From VFBF01 sp033764865 (GTDB taxonomy: Bacteria; Pseudomonadota; Alphaproteobacteria; Caulobacterales; Aquidulcibacteraceae), in assembly GCA_033764865.1 (NCBI GenBank), contig JANRIM010000083.1, positions 38,667-102,666 of the forward strand: a stretch of DNA of 64,000 nucleotides, read 5' to 3'. Of the stretch, positions 26,501 through 33,846 are shown piece by piece; position 1 is the stretch's first letter, and every line of letters begins with the position of its first letter. The notes below the pieces were generated by a model. The model was given only the letters and a program-made list of their open reading frames with translations, did no database searches and was not told the DNA's origin. A program made the position numbers and the translations under genes.

Positions 26501-26674
26501 GGTGGTGACGAGGTTGGCCTGCGGGATCCGGGTGCCGGTCACGATCACGACGTCTTCGTCGCTGCTCGCTTCGGGGGCTGGAGCCTGCTGCGCCTGCGCC
26601 AGGGTCGGCATGGTGATCGCGAGCCCCGCGAGCACCGTAGACGCGAACAAGCCGCGCTTTGTCTCTTGCTTCAC
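23552..26674 (-). CDS. TonB-dependent outer-membrane receptor
   Basis: 1040 residues. A signal peptide (residues 1-28, ending AQAQ) is followed by a TonB-box-like EDVVIVTGTRI near residue 39, the plug domain (EDLVNQLPQAF, VSLRGIGSDRTLVLIDGRR, GGASAVYGSDAIAGVVNFI) and a large beta-barrel ending in VFAGIKVNF with the terminal Phe needed for BAM recognition. The GTG at 26674 has a strong GGAGG seven bases upstream; the longer upstream frame is rejected. This is the large caulobacter/sphingomonad receptor type, whose ligands are peptides, saccharides or plant compounds; the ligand here is unknown. Confidence 0.95.
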   Translation of the reverse strand: MKQETKRGLFASTVLAGLAITMPTLAQAQQAPAPEASSDEDVVIVTGTRIPQANLVTTSPVTQVTAEDLTNAGVTRVEDLVNQLPQAFAAQNATVVNGASGAATVSLRGIGSDRTLVLIDGRRMPYGTINDSAADLNQIPGALVERVEVLTGGASAVYGSDAIAGVVNFIMRKDFEGVELDAQYGFYQHNNDYDGEGNLRSVIAGRARTNPSQFALPDDNQVDGYSKQITGIIGASTPDGKGNVTAYVSYRNNDEISQRYRDYSACSLGTSTGVNFTCGGSGTNATGQFTDFANFAYTLGANGEFRNFSAATDQYNFGPINYFQRPDERYSFGAFGYYEINKHAEVYTQLMFTDYQSVAQIAPSGNFFSTPQGINCSNPLLSAGQQAALCAIDLVPDIVDDPDTPENEVDDFIADNPDVDAVGFIAATLGDNTALTGGAPSFDDDGNVVITSFDGVSPAYIARRNVEGGGRQDTIGLETYRGVIGVKGEITEGWNYDLSATYATVRQSRVYLNDFSVARLTKALDVVVDPATGQPACASFVDGTDTNCVPYNIFAVGGVTPAALSYLQIPLIQVGSTTVSVVNGAVTGDLGTIGLVSPFASTPFATAFGVEYRRNELETTTDTAFATGDGAGQGGPTLGLQGATESVDFFAELQMPLVEDMPFAHRISADIAYRNSDYGNITSDTYKFGGDWAPVESFRMRGSYQRAVRAPNVIELFTGQGLGLYSAQNDPCGPNPTATRAQCVATGVPSSQYGSAALQSPANQYNQLTGGNPDLKPETADTYTLGFVFSPSAFLEGLTVSVDWFQIKLEDNIGTLGALNTLSSCYQQNNQAACARINRNPQGQLWVGDSFVQNLNVNTGGLLTSGYDLVVDYNFDIADTGLPDLGSISLSLVGTYLDKLKQQPERPLQFYDCAGFYGNQCGTPNPEWRHRASVGWETPWNVELVGTWRYYGEVEQFAANFNQTSLGTRRDRYFDAENYFDLTGNWQIRDNANLRFGVNNILDDDPQLSTVAATGGNGNTYPQTYDALGRYVFAGIKVNF

Positions 26675-26986
26675 TTGAAAACCTCCAATCCGTAACTGCG
26701 AACGCCCACGCCGACGCCGGACCGGAGGATGTGCCCCTCCGTGTGCCGGTCCAGTGCGCTGGTCCTCCCCGAAAGGACATTCAGCGTGGACGAGCGGAGG
26801 TTCGAAGAAAGCCGACCCCCGTCTGTGCCTTCTTTTTGGCAAAGGGGTCATGCCCCCGTCAATGAAGGTGAACAGACGCTAACGCTAAAGGGGCGAAGTG
26901 TGGCGAAAAGAGTACACATTGGGCGCCGGGCGCCTCAATTACCTCCGCCGGCGGCGGGGAGCCGCCTCCCCGGGAATCCGGCGAAA
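26675..26986. other. Intergenic region: receptor promoter side and oppA-type gene 3' side
   Basis: 312 bases without a gene. On the minus strand it runs from the stop of the oligopeptide-binding gene to the receptor start. A stem-loop GGGGAG-CCGC-CTCCCC at 26956-26971 directly follows the binding-protein stop but lacks a U tract. A GGGGTCATGCCCC inverted repeat at 26845-26857 lies about 175 bases upstream of the receptor and could be an operator. No clear promoter was read. Confidence 0.5.
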
Positions 26987-28615
26987 TCAGGCCTTTAGCG
27001 ACATCCACCGGGTCCTGTGGATATCTTCGAGGTTGTCCTCGAACCCCACGATTCGGGGGTCCACAAGGTTTCTGGACGCCCCGAAACCGACCGGGATCAC
27101 GGGGCTGTCATCGAGCATGATCTGCTCGGCGTCGCGCATCAGCCCGGCCCGGACGACGGCGTCCCGCTCCTGGGTCGAAGCTTCCATCAGACGGTCGTAT
27201 TCGGGGTTGGAATATCCCGAGTAGTTCTGGGGTCCGGTGCGGGTCTCGAGGAGGTAAAGGTAGGTGTAGGCGTCGTTGTAGTCGGCGATCCAGCCCCCGT
27301 CGCCGCAATCGAAGTTCTTGGCGCGCATATTGGCGTAGTGGATCTGGCCCTCGACCCCGGCCAGCGTCACCTCCACCCAGGGGGCGACGGCCCGCCAGTC
27401 GGCCTGCGCCACCACGGCCACTTGCGGGTTGTCCTGGGTGTTCCGGTGGCTGAACGTGAACTTGAGGGGATTGTCCGGGCCGTACCCAGCCGCCTCCAGA
27501 AGCGCCCGCGCCTCCGCCCGGCGGGCCTCCAGCGGCGTGTCCGCGAAGTCGAGCCGCCCTCCCTGCGGATACCCGTACATGCCGGGGGGGACGAAGCTCC
27601 ACGCCGGTTTGTAGCCCGCCTGCCAGATCTTCTCCGCCAGGAAGGTGCGGTCCAGCGCCAGGGTCATGGCGCGGCGCACCCGCTTGTCGTTGAACGGCGG
27701 CCGCGTGGTGTTCAGGGAGAAGTACTGCAGCAGCATGTAGGGCGCGACCTTCACGAACCCCGGCAGCGCCTTTTCGTAGAACGCCTGCTTCTTGCCGGGA
27801 AAGCTGGTCGACCAGCCCAACTCCCCGTTCATGACCCGGCGGCTCGCCGCGTCGTCGTTGTTGGTGGGATAGAAGTACAGATCGTTGAACACGACGTTCC
27901 TGGCGTCAAAGAACGCCGGGTTCTTCACGAGGTGGACCACGTAGTTGGACCACCACTTCTCCAGTCTGAACGGGCCGTTGACCTGGATGTTGGCCGGCTT
28001 GATCCAGTCGTCGCCGACCCGCTCCACCACGTGCTTGGGGATCGGGAAGTGGGTGTAGTGCTTGAGCAAGCCCGGCAGGTACGGCGCGGGGTGCTCCAGC
28101 CGCATCTCCAGGGTCCGCTCGTCCAGGGCGCGCACGCCCACGTCCGTCACCGGCGCCTTGCCTTCCTTCACATTCTGGGCGTTCAGGATGGCGTAGGTGA
28201 CCTGCGCATACTCCGCGATCGTGTCGGGGGAGAGGATGCGCCGGAAGGCGAACTCGAAATCATAGGCCGTGCAGGGCATGCCGTCGGACCAGTCCGCCTG
28301 GCGGAGCTGAAACGTCCAGACGAGGCCGTCCTCGCTCACGGTCCAGCTTTCGGCCATGCCGGGGATGGGCTGTCCCTGGGCGTCCTCGGTGGTCAGCCCG
28401 ATGAACATCTCCCCGATGATCCGGTTCTCCCACTGGCCGGACGCCTTGTGGGGGTCCAGCGAGAGCGGTTCCGCCTGGTTCCCGATGTCCAGGATGCGGC
28501 GCTCCACGTCGAGACCGATCACCCTGCCTCCGCATCCCGAGACCAGGGCGCCCGCCCCCAGCGCCGCCGCTCCGCCCATGCCGATCACGCCGCGCCGGTT
28601 GGTGGTCCAGTTCAT
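26987..28615 (-). CDS. Oligopeptide ABC transporter substrate-binding lipoprotein (OppA type)
   Basis: A 542-residue SBP_bac_5 family binding protein. The leader MNWTTNRRGVIGMGG continues to a lipobox LVSGC (Cys near 28), and the RR pair suggests Tat export. Family features are EPLSLDPHKA, a GMAESWTVSEDG segment, FQLRQADWSDG and a conserved peptide-binding core. ATG 28615 has GGGAG upstream; a longer in-frame start at 28669 is less likely. The matching OppB- and OppC-type permeases lie 3.3 kb away on the other strand. Confidence 0.92.
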   Translation of the reverse strand: MNWTTNRRGVIGMGGAAALGAGALVSGCGGRVIGLDVERRILDIGNQAEPLSLDPHKASGQWENRIIGEMFIGLTTEDAQGQPIPGMAESWTVSEDGLVWTFQLRQADWSDGMPCTAYDFEFAFRRILSPDTIAEYAQVTYAILNAQNVKEGKAPVTDVGVRALDERTLEMRLEHPAPYLPGLLKHYTHFPIPKHVVERVGDDWIKPANIQVNGPFRLEKWWSNYVVHLVKNPAFFDARNVVFNDLYFYPTNNDDAASRRVMNGELGWSTSFPGKKQAFYEKALPGFVKVAPYMLLQYFSLNTTRPPFNDKRVRRAMTLALDRTFLAEKIWQAGYKPAWSFVPPGMYGYPQGGRLDFADTPLEARRAEARALLEAAGYGPDNPLKFTFSHRNTQDNPQVAVVAQADWRAVAPWVEVTLAGVEGQIHYANMRAKNFDCGDGGWIADYNDAYTYLYLLETRTGPQNYSGYSNPEYDRLMEASTQERDAVVRAGLMRDAEQIMLDDSPVIPVGFGASRNLVDPRIVGFEDNLEDIHRTRWMSLKA

Positions 28616-28702
28616 CACGCTGCTCCCGCCGGCGCTGCGGCGCCGGGCTGACATTATCGATCCGGACACTAGAGTGCGCCGCGGGATTTCGGGAGACCTT
28701 CC

Positions 28703-29251
28703 ATGCGCGTGCTCGTTTTCGCCCCAGCCATCGCCGCCGGCCTGTGGCTGGGCGCCGCCCAGGCCCAGCCTGCGGGCCAGCTGCCGCAGCCGGAGGTGCT
28801 CACGAAGGTGTACGCCTGCGCCGACATCGCCGACGCGACGGCGCGCCTCGCCTGCTTCGATGCGGCGGTCACCCAGCTCAAGACGGCGGAGACCCAGGGC
28901 GAGTTCACCGCGGTCGACGCCGCCGGCGTGCGGCGCATTGAGCGCGAGGCCTTCGGCTTCGCCCTGCCCAGCCTGCCGCGCCTCGCCATGCCCCGGCTCG
29001 GGGGCGGTGGCGGCGGCGGCGAGCCGGAGGTGATCGAAAACGTGAGCGCCAAGGTCGCCCGGCTGGGCTCGTTCGCGGGCAAGCCCTCCGTGATCCTCGA
29101 CAACGGCCAGACCTGGATTTCCATCGACACCAACACCAACCGCAACATCCGCGAAGGCGCGGAGGTCAACGTGCGCCGGGCGGCGCTCGGCAGTTTCCTG
29201 ATGTCGGCGAAAAAGGGCGGGGCGGCGCTGCGGGTCCGGCGGGTGGAGTAG
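28703..29251 (+). CDS. Exported hypothetical protein, 182 aa
   Basis: Signal peptide at residues 1-21 (ending GAAQAQ), then a Cys-paired segment YACADIADATARLACFDAAV typical of small periplasmic proteins found in alphaproteobacteria, a Gly-rich linker (RLGGGGGGG) near residue 100 and a C-terminal OB-like beta region with SVILDNGQTWI and GAEVNVRRAALGSF. No enzymatic motif is recognised. It is divergent from the oppA-type gene; the first coding bases follow GGGAGACCTTCC. Confidence 0.75.
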   Translation: MRVLVFAPAIAAGLWLGAAQAQPAGQLPQPEVLTKVYACADIADATARLACFDAAVTQLKTAETQGEFTAVDAAGVRRIEREAFGFALPSLPRLAMPRLGGGGGGGEPEVIENVSAKVARLGSFAGKPSVILDNGQTWISIDTNTNRNIREGAEVNVRRAALGSFLMSAKKGGAALRVRRVE

Positions 29252-29266
29252 GCGCGGGCGCTGCGC

Positions 29267-30178
29267 TCAGGCGGCGCGGCGCAGCGCGTAGATCGACTCG
29301 ATGCACGGCGCGCCTGCGCACTCCACGCGCCCCGTCTTCACGAGATGGATCATGTGCGCCAGCACCGAGTGGCAGGCGGCGGGGTGCAGCTTCTTGTCCA
29401 CGTCGGCGTACATTTCCGGAACCATGGCGCGGATCGTCGACGCGCCGTTCGCCAGCAAGGCCAGGATCTGCGCTTCCCGCGCCAGCCTGTGATCGATGTA
29501 GGCCTGGATGAACGCCCGCGTATCGCCCTGGACCGGCGGACCATGCGTGGGCCACAGCGTGGCGTAGTCGCGGTCGCGCACCTTGATGAGGCTGTCGAGG
29601 TAGTCGCTCATGTCCCCGTCGGGCGGGCTGATCACCGTGGTGGACCAGCCCATGATGTGATCGCCGGGAAACAGCGCATTCTCTTCGTGAAGCGCGTAGG
29701 CGGTGTGGTGGGATGTGTGGCCGGGCGTGGACACCGCCTCGATGGTCCAGCCCTTGCCGCGGAAGACGTCGCCGTCATGCACCGGCACGTCCGGCCGGAA
29801 CGAGAGATCGTCACCCGCCTCCATGCGGACCTCGGATTCGGTGGGGATCACGGGCTCCGCGCACGCATAGATGGTGGCGCCCGTGGCGGCGGCGAGCGGG
29901 CGCGCCGCCGGGGAGTGATCCATGTGGCCGTGTGTCACGAAGATGTGGGTGACGGTCTCGCCCTCGAGCGCCTTGAGCAGCAGAGCGATGTGTTCGGGCA
30001 TGTCGGGCCCGGGGTCGATCACGGCCACTTCGCCGTGGCCGATGATGTACACGCCCGTGCCGCGGAACGTGAACGGTCCGGGATTCTCGGCGACCACGCG
30101 GCGCACGAGCGGGCTCACCTGTTGCGGCACGCCGTACTCGAACGTCATGTCGCGCACGAAGGGGATCTTCGCAGCCAT
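29267..30178 (-). CDS. MBL fold metallo-hydrolase with C-terminal winged helix (LACTB2-like)
   Basis: 303 residues. The metal-binding motif THGHMDHSPAA is near residue 86, with further ligands in STPGHTSHH and FPGDHIMGW. The C-terminal 80 residues (AREAQILALLANGASTIRAMV and ACHSVLAHMIHLVKTGRVE) match the winged-helix tail of LACTB2-type proteins, which include nucleases and thioesterases. It is convergent with the exported hypothetical gene and downstream of the ATP-grasp-like gene on the same strand (6 bases), so the latter two probably form an operon. Confidence 0.88.
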   Translation of the reverse strand: MAAKIPFVRDMTFEYGVPQQVSPLVRRVVAENPGPFTFRGTGVYIIGHGEVAVIDPGPDMPEHIALLLKALEGETVTHIFVTHGHMDHSPAARPLAAATGATIYACAEPVIPTESEVRMEAGDDLSFRPDVPVHDGDVFRGKGWTIEAVSTPGHTSHHTAYALHEENALFPGDHIMGWSTTVISPPDGDMSDYLDSLIKVRDRDYATLWPTHGPPVQGDTRAFIQAYIDHRLAREAQILALLANGASTIRAMVPEMYADVDKKLHPAACHSVLAHMIHLVKTGRVECAGAPCIESIYALRRAA

Positions 30179-30184
30179 GGTGCC

Positions 30185-31150
30185 TCAACCGCCTTCCCGC
30201 GGACGATCCACAAAAGTGCGGAACGCCTTCGCCAATAGTCGTGTCGCATGAAGTTTGTCCGACAGCGGCAAAGCAGTCGGAGGCCCCATGTCGGTCTTGT
30301 TCGCGTCCACGATGTAAAGTCGCCCCTCGCCGACGTCCCGGAGCACGTCGAGACCGCCCCAGTCAAGGCCCAGCGCAGCGCAGAACCGGCCGATGCCGTC
30401 GATCTCGGCGCCGCTGTACACATCTTCCGGCCGGGCGAGAACAACCTCGGCATTGGCGTTGGCGAAGCGCTCGCCGATCCGGCGGCGCTTCAGGAATACA
30501 ACCGTGGGGCGACCGGCCACCGTGGGCGTCCGTATGTCCTCCACCAGCCCCGGCCGCGCGAGGCAACGATTGTCCACGACGCGCTGGTAGACCCGGCCTG
30601 TGCGCGGCGCCGTGGGACAGGTGACGATCCGACCGTCATGGGCGCCGTTCGCTTCGCTTTTCTCCACCGCCGGTCCGACGTGGCGTTGGGGATCGAGGGT
30701 CAGGGGGTAGCCGAAGGCGGCCTCGAAGGCGGCGCCCACACGGGTCTTGCTCACGTCCGTGGCCGCGAAATTCACCAGCCGGCCGCGGAAGCCGGGCGGC
30801 GGGGCGGTGGGCTCACCGACGGTGGCGTCTTCGAACTGGAAGAGGATGTCGGCGTCGGCGGGGTCGTCCACCACGACGCCGCCAGCGGCGCGGATCACGG
30901 GCCAGATGAGGTACCAAGGGCGGGCGCGGTCGGGCAGGAACGCCACGGTGAAGGGGCGCCCCGGTTCCGGCGCCATGCCTCGGGCGGCTCCGTAGAACCG
31001 GAACCATGCAGCCACCTCCGCGGCGATGGACCGCGAAAACGGCACGCGGGCCCCTGTCTTCTTGACGCGGACGCTGCCCCAGCCCCACTCGAAATCGGTG
31101 ATCCAGTTCACGCCGGCCATGGGTGCCCGTTCTGTTGCCCGCGGCGGCAT
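30185..31150 (-). CDS. ATP-grasp-like hypothetical protein
   Basis: 321 residues. No named family is certain. The C-terminal third has the shape of an ATP-grasp active site: VVFLKRRRIGERFANANAEV, a GLDWGGLDVLRD turn, and GRLYIVDANKTDMGPP with Asp and Asn as possible metal ligands near residue 280. A strand AILFQFEDATVGEP-like region lies in the middle (DILFQFEDATVG). ATG-like starts exist at 31150 and 31120; neither has a clear ribosome binding site. It is 6 bases upstream of the MBL gene. A peptide-ligase or sugar-phosphate-type reaction is possible but not shown. Confidence 0.6.
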   Translation of the reverse strand: MPPRATERAPMAGVNWITDFEWGWGSVRVKKTGARVPFSRSIAAEVAAWFRFYGAARGMAPEPGRPFTVAFLPDRARPWYLIWPVIRAAGGVVVDDPADADILFQFEDATVGEPTAPPPGFRGRLVNFAATDVSKTRVGAAFEAAFGYPLTLDPQRHVGPAVEKSEANGAHDGRIVTCPTAPRTGRVYQRVVDNRCLARPGLVEDIRTPTVAGRPTVVFLKRRRIGERFANANAEVVLARPEDVYSGAEIDGIGRFCAALGLDWGGLDVLRDVGEGRLYIVDANKTDMGPPTALPLSDKLHATRLLAKAFRTFVDRPREGG

Positions 31151-31244
31151 ACGCTGGGTCGCCCCACCCGTCCACTGGCCCGATCACAGGGCCGTGTGAC
31201 GGCAGCCGGGTCGCTGCGGCGCGAACCTTGCACGCGCGGGGGGC

Positions 31245-31364
31245 ATGGCCGCGCGACTGATCGATCTCCTGCTGTTTTTTTCCGACCGGGCCCGCGCCAC
31301 GGTGCTGACGCTGGTGGCCATCGCCCTTCTGCGCCTTGGGACGGATCTCGCCGGCGCGCTCTGA
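31245..31364 (+). CDS. 39-residue membrane microprotein (hypothetical)
   Basis: Reads MAARLIDLLLFFSDRARATV and then LTLVAIALLRLGTDLAGAL: two short hydrophobic stretches separated by a basic turn. The ATG follows a GGGGGG sequence. The TGA at 31362-31364 ends exactly at the 3' edge of the convergent sulfur-transferase-like gene. No homolog is recognised; the call depends on the ribosome binding site and hydrophobicity. Confidence 0.35.
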   Translation: MAARLIDLLLFFSDRARATVLTLVAIALLRLGTDLAGAL

Positions 31365-31799
31365 TCACGCTTCGCGTCTGATCCGGTCGAGCGTTCCCGC
31401 CATCGCCGACAGGTCGTACCCCGCCGCGGACGCCGCGCTGAGAATGTCGGCCGCCTCCATCCGCCCGGCCTTCGCCGTGGCGAGCGCCCAGACCGTGCAG
31501 GACCGGGTTCCCGAACGGCAGTAGGCGAGAATCGGCGCGGGGTGCGCAGCGAGCGCCGTCGCCGTCTGGTCCACCGCCTCCGGAGTGGGCGGACCGGAGA
31601 AGGGGATCGCCGCGAACGCCAGCCCCGCGGCTTCCGCCAACGCCCGGGCCTCCGCGATCGGCATGGCGTCGGGGCTTTCTCCATCGGGGCGATTGACGAT
31701 CAGCGTGCGGAAGCCCTCGCCTGCAGCGCGGGCGATATCCTCCGGCCCGAGCTGGGGGGCGACGGAAAACGTGTCCGTGATGCGTCGGAATGCCGTCAT
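31365..31799 (-). CDS. TIGR01244/DUF442 family sulfur transferase or phosphatase-like protein
   Basis: 144 residues. Starts MTAFRRITDTFSVAPQL and carries the P-loop-like active site ILAYCRSGTRSCTVWAL with the catalytic Cys near residue 95, the dual-specificity-phosphatase/rhodanese-type CxxGxR motif. The family (beta-lactamase hydrolase-like, BLH N-terminal domain) is often linked to sulfide or persulfide metabolism. ATG 31799 has a GGAGG six bases upstream. It is divergent from the OppB-type permease. Confidence 0.85.
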   Translation of the reverse strand: MTAFRRITDTFSVAPQLGPEDIARAAGEGFRTLIVNRPDGESPDAMPIAEARALAEAAGLAFAAIPFSGPPTPEAVDQTATALAAHPAPILAYCRSGTRSCTVWALATAKAGRMEAADILSAASAAGYDLSAMAGTLDRIRREA

Positions 31800-31896
31800 G
31801 ACGTCCTCCGGGGTCCCCCGCTCGTTGACACGGATCGAGCGTGACGAAAAGGTCAGGCCGCCGCGCCGAGTCAGCGACGCCGCCGGGAAGGACTGC

Positions 31897-32829
31897 ATGC
31901 TCGCCCAGATCGCACGCAGGCTGCTGATCGCGATCCCGACCATGTTCGTGATCATCGCGGCCGCCTTCTTCCTGATGCGCGCGGCGCCCGGTTCCCCCTT
32001 TGACGCCGAACGCCAGGTGCCGGCGGAGATCGAGCAGCGGCTGAAGGCCGCCTACGATCTCGACAAGCCCCTGCCCGAGCAGTTCGCGATCTATCTCGGC
32101 AAACTGGTGCTGCACGGCGATCTCGGTCCTTCCATGAAATACAAGGACAAGGACGTCGCGGACATCATCGCGGAGGGCCTGCCCACCAGTCTCATCGTCG
32201 GCGCCGCCGCCATGCTGCTGGCCCTCAGCCTGGGCTGCGGGCTCGGCGTACTGGCGGCGCTGCGTCAGAACCGGCCAGAGGACTACGTCGCCATGAGCTT
32301 TGCGGTTGCAGGCGTGTGCCTGCCGCCGCTGGTGCTCGCGCCGCTGTTTTCGCTGATTTTCGCCGTCCAGCTGCAATGGCTGCCGTCGTCGGGCCTTTAT
32401 CGCGACTCCTACACGGTGTCCCACCTGTTGCTTCCCGTCGTGACGCTGGCCCTGCCCCAGATCGCCATCATCTCGCGGCTCATGCGGGCCAGCATGATCG
32501 AGGCGATGCGCTCCAACGCGATACGCACGGCGCGCGCCAAGGGATTGCCCGAAGCGGCGGTGGTCTGGCGTCACGCCCTGCCGGTGGCTCTGATTCCCAT
32601 CGTCAGCTACCTCGGCCCCGCGATCTCCACGGTCCTGACGGGAGGGTTCGTGATCGAGACCGTCTATCAGCTCCCCGGCATCGGAAAGCAGTTCACGATC
32701 GCCGCCCTGCAGCGGGACTACACCCTCGTGATGGGCGTCGTGATCCTCTACGCGGGCCTGATCATCTTCTTCAACATGATGTCGGACGTGCTCTACAGCA
32801 CGCTCGACCCGCGCGCGCGGAGGGACTGA
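31897..32829 (+). CDS. ABC transporter permease, OppB/DppB type
   Basis: A 310-residue inner-membrane permease with six helices. It has the long first helix RRLLIAIPTMFVIIAAAFFLM, the periplasmic DLGPSMKYKDKDV region, and the EAA loop MRASMIEAMRSNAIRTARAKGLPE. C-terminal GGFVIETVYQLPGIGKQF is typical of OppB. It overlaps no gene and is followed after 2 bases by the OppC-type partner. No ATPase genes (OppD/F) are present. Confidence 0.94.
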   Translation: MLAQIARRLLIAIPTMFVIIAAAFFLMRAAPGSPFDAERQVPAEIEQRLKAAYDLDKPLPEQFAIYLGKLVLHGDLGPSMKYKDKDVADIIAEGLPTSLIVGAAAMLLALSLGCGLGVLAALRQNRPEDYVAMSFAVAGVCLPPLVLAPLFSLIFAVQLQWLPSSGLYRDSYTVSHLLLPVVTLALPQIAIISRLMRASMIEAMRSNAIRTARAKGLPEAAVVWRHALPVALIPIVSYLGPAISTVLTGGFVIETVYQLPGIGKQFTIAALQRDYTLVMGVVILYAGLIIFFNMMSDVLYSTLDPRARRD

Positions 32830-32831
32830 CG

Positions 32832-33740
32832 ATGGCCGACACCGCCTTCGCCGGGCGCGCCGGCGCCGCCAAGGGGCGATCCCTGTGGGACGACGCCCGC
32901 CGCCGGCTGATGCGCAATCCCGCCGCCGTGATCGGCATCGTCGCGATCAGCGTGCTTTCGGCGCTGGGCGTCATCGGCGTGGCGAACTACTCCTTCCCGG
33001 GCCTTCTTGGCCTTCATCCCGTGGATCTCCTGTTCCGCGAGAACGTGTCCAACCCGCCGAGCATCGCGGACGGCTTCCTTTTAGGTACGGACACGCAGGG
33101 GCGCGACCTTTTCGCCCGCATCCTTTTCGGCCTCGGGATTTCCCTCGCCGTCGGGCTGGTGGCGACGGCCGTGTCGCTGGTGATCGGCGTGCTGTGGGGG
33201 GCGACAGCCGGCTACGTCGGCGGCCCCGTCGACAGCGTGATGATGCGCCTGGTGGACGTGCTCTACTCCGTGCCGTTCATCTTCTTCGTCATCCTGCTGA
33301 TGGTGGTGTTCGGCTCCAACATCTGGCTGATCTTCGTCGCCATCGGGGCTGTGGAGTGGCTGACCATGGCGCGGATCGTGCGGGGCCAGACGATCTCGCT
33401 GCGCCAGAAGGAATTCGTGGAGGCCGCCAAGGCCAGCGGCGTCAACGGCGCCGACATTGTCCTGCGCCACATCGTGCCCAATCTCATGGGGCCCGTGGTG
33501 GTGTTCGCCACGCTCAACGTGGCGCGCGTCGTGCTGCTCGAGAGCTTTCTCTCGTTCCTCGGACTCGGCGTCCAGGAGCCGCTCACCTCGCTGGGCAAGC
33601 TGATCTCCGACGGCGCCAACAACATGGACACAGCGCCCTGGATGATCATCTATCCGGCGTCGGTGATGTTCGTGACGCTGCTGTGCCTCAACTTCGTCGG
33701 CGACGGCCTCCGCGACGCGCTCGATCCGAAAGACCGCTAG
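32832..33740 (+). CDS. ABC transporter permease, OppC/DppC type
   Basis: A 302-residue permease with a cytoplasmic N-terminus containing DARRRLMRNPAAVIG, then six helices. Typical sequences are LGTDTQGRDLFARILFG after the first periplasmic loop, the EAA loop QKEFVEAAKASGVNGADIVLRHI and ESFLSFLGLGVQEPLTSLG. The ATG is 2 bases after the OppB stop. OppB/OppC need two ATPase subunits encoded elsewhere and a binding protein, possibly the one at 26987-28615. Confidence 0.94.
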   Translation: MADTAFAGRAGAAKGRSLWDDARRRLMRNPAAVIGIVAISVLSALGVIGVANYSFPGLLGLHPVDLLFRENVSNPPSIADGFLLGTDTQGRDLFARILFGLGISLAVGLVATAVSLVIGVLWGATAGYVGGPVDSVMMRLVDVLYSVPFIFFVILLMVVFGSNIWLIFVAIGAVEWLTMARIVRGQTISLRQKEFVEAAKASGVNGADIVLRHIVPNLMGPVVVFATLNVARVVLLESFLSFLGLGVQEPLTSLGKLISDGANNMDTAPWMIIYPASVMFVTLLCLNFVGDGLRDALDPKDR

Positions 33741-33846
33741 TGCGTTTGCCGACGGGGCGGGCGCTCTTTGAGCGACGCAACGTGCGCCGATCGCGGCCCC
33801 GAGCGTCGGTCCGATCCCACCGGATCTTGACCGGGCAGCCTCCTTG

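Noticed and set aside
26845..26857. GGGGTCATGCCCC inverted repeat as terminator of the oppA-type gene
   Set aside because: It is more than 120 bases after the stop codon, the stem is only four to five pairs and no U tract follows; it is listed only as part of the intergenic region.
27017..28651. 544-codon plus-strand frame opposite the OppA-type gene
   Set aside because: Antisense shadow; no ribosome binding site or domain, and the opposite strand codes a complete binding protein.
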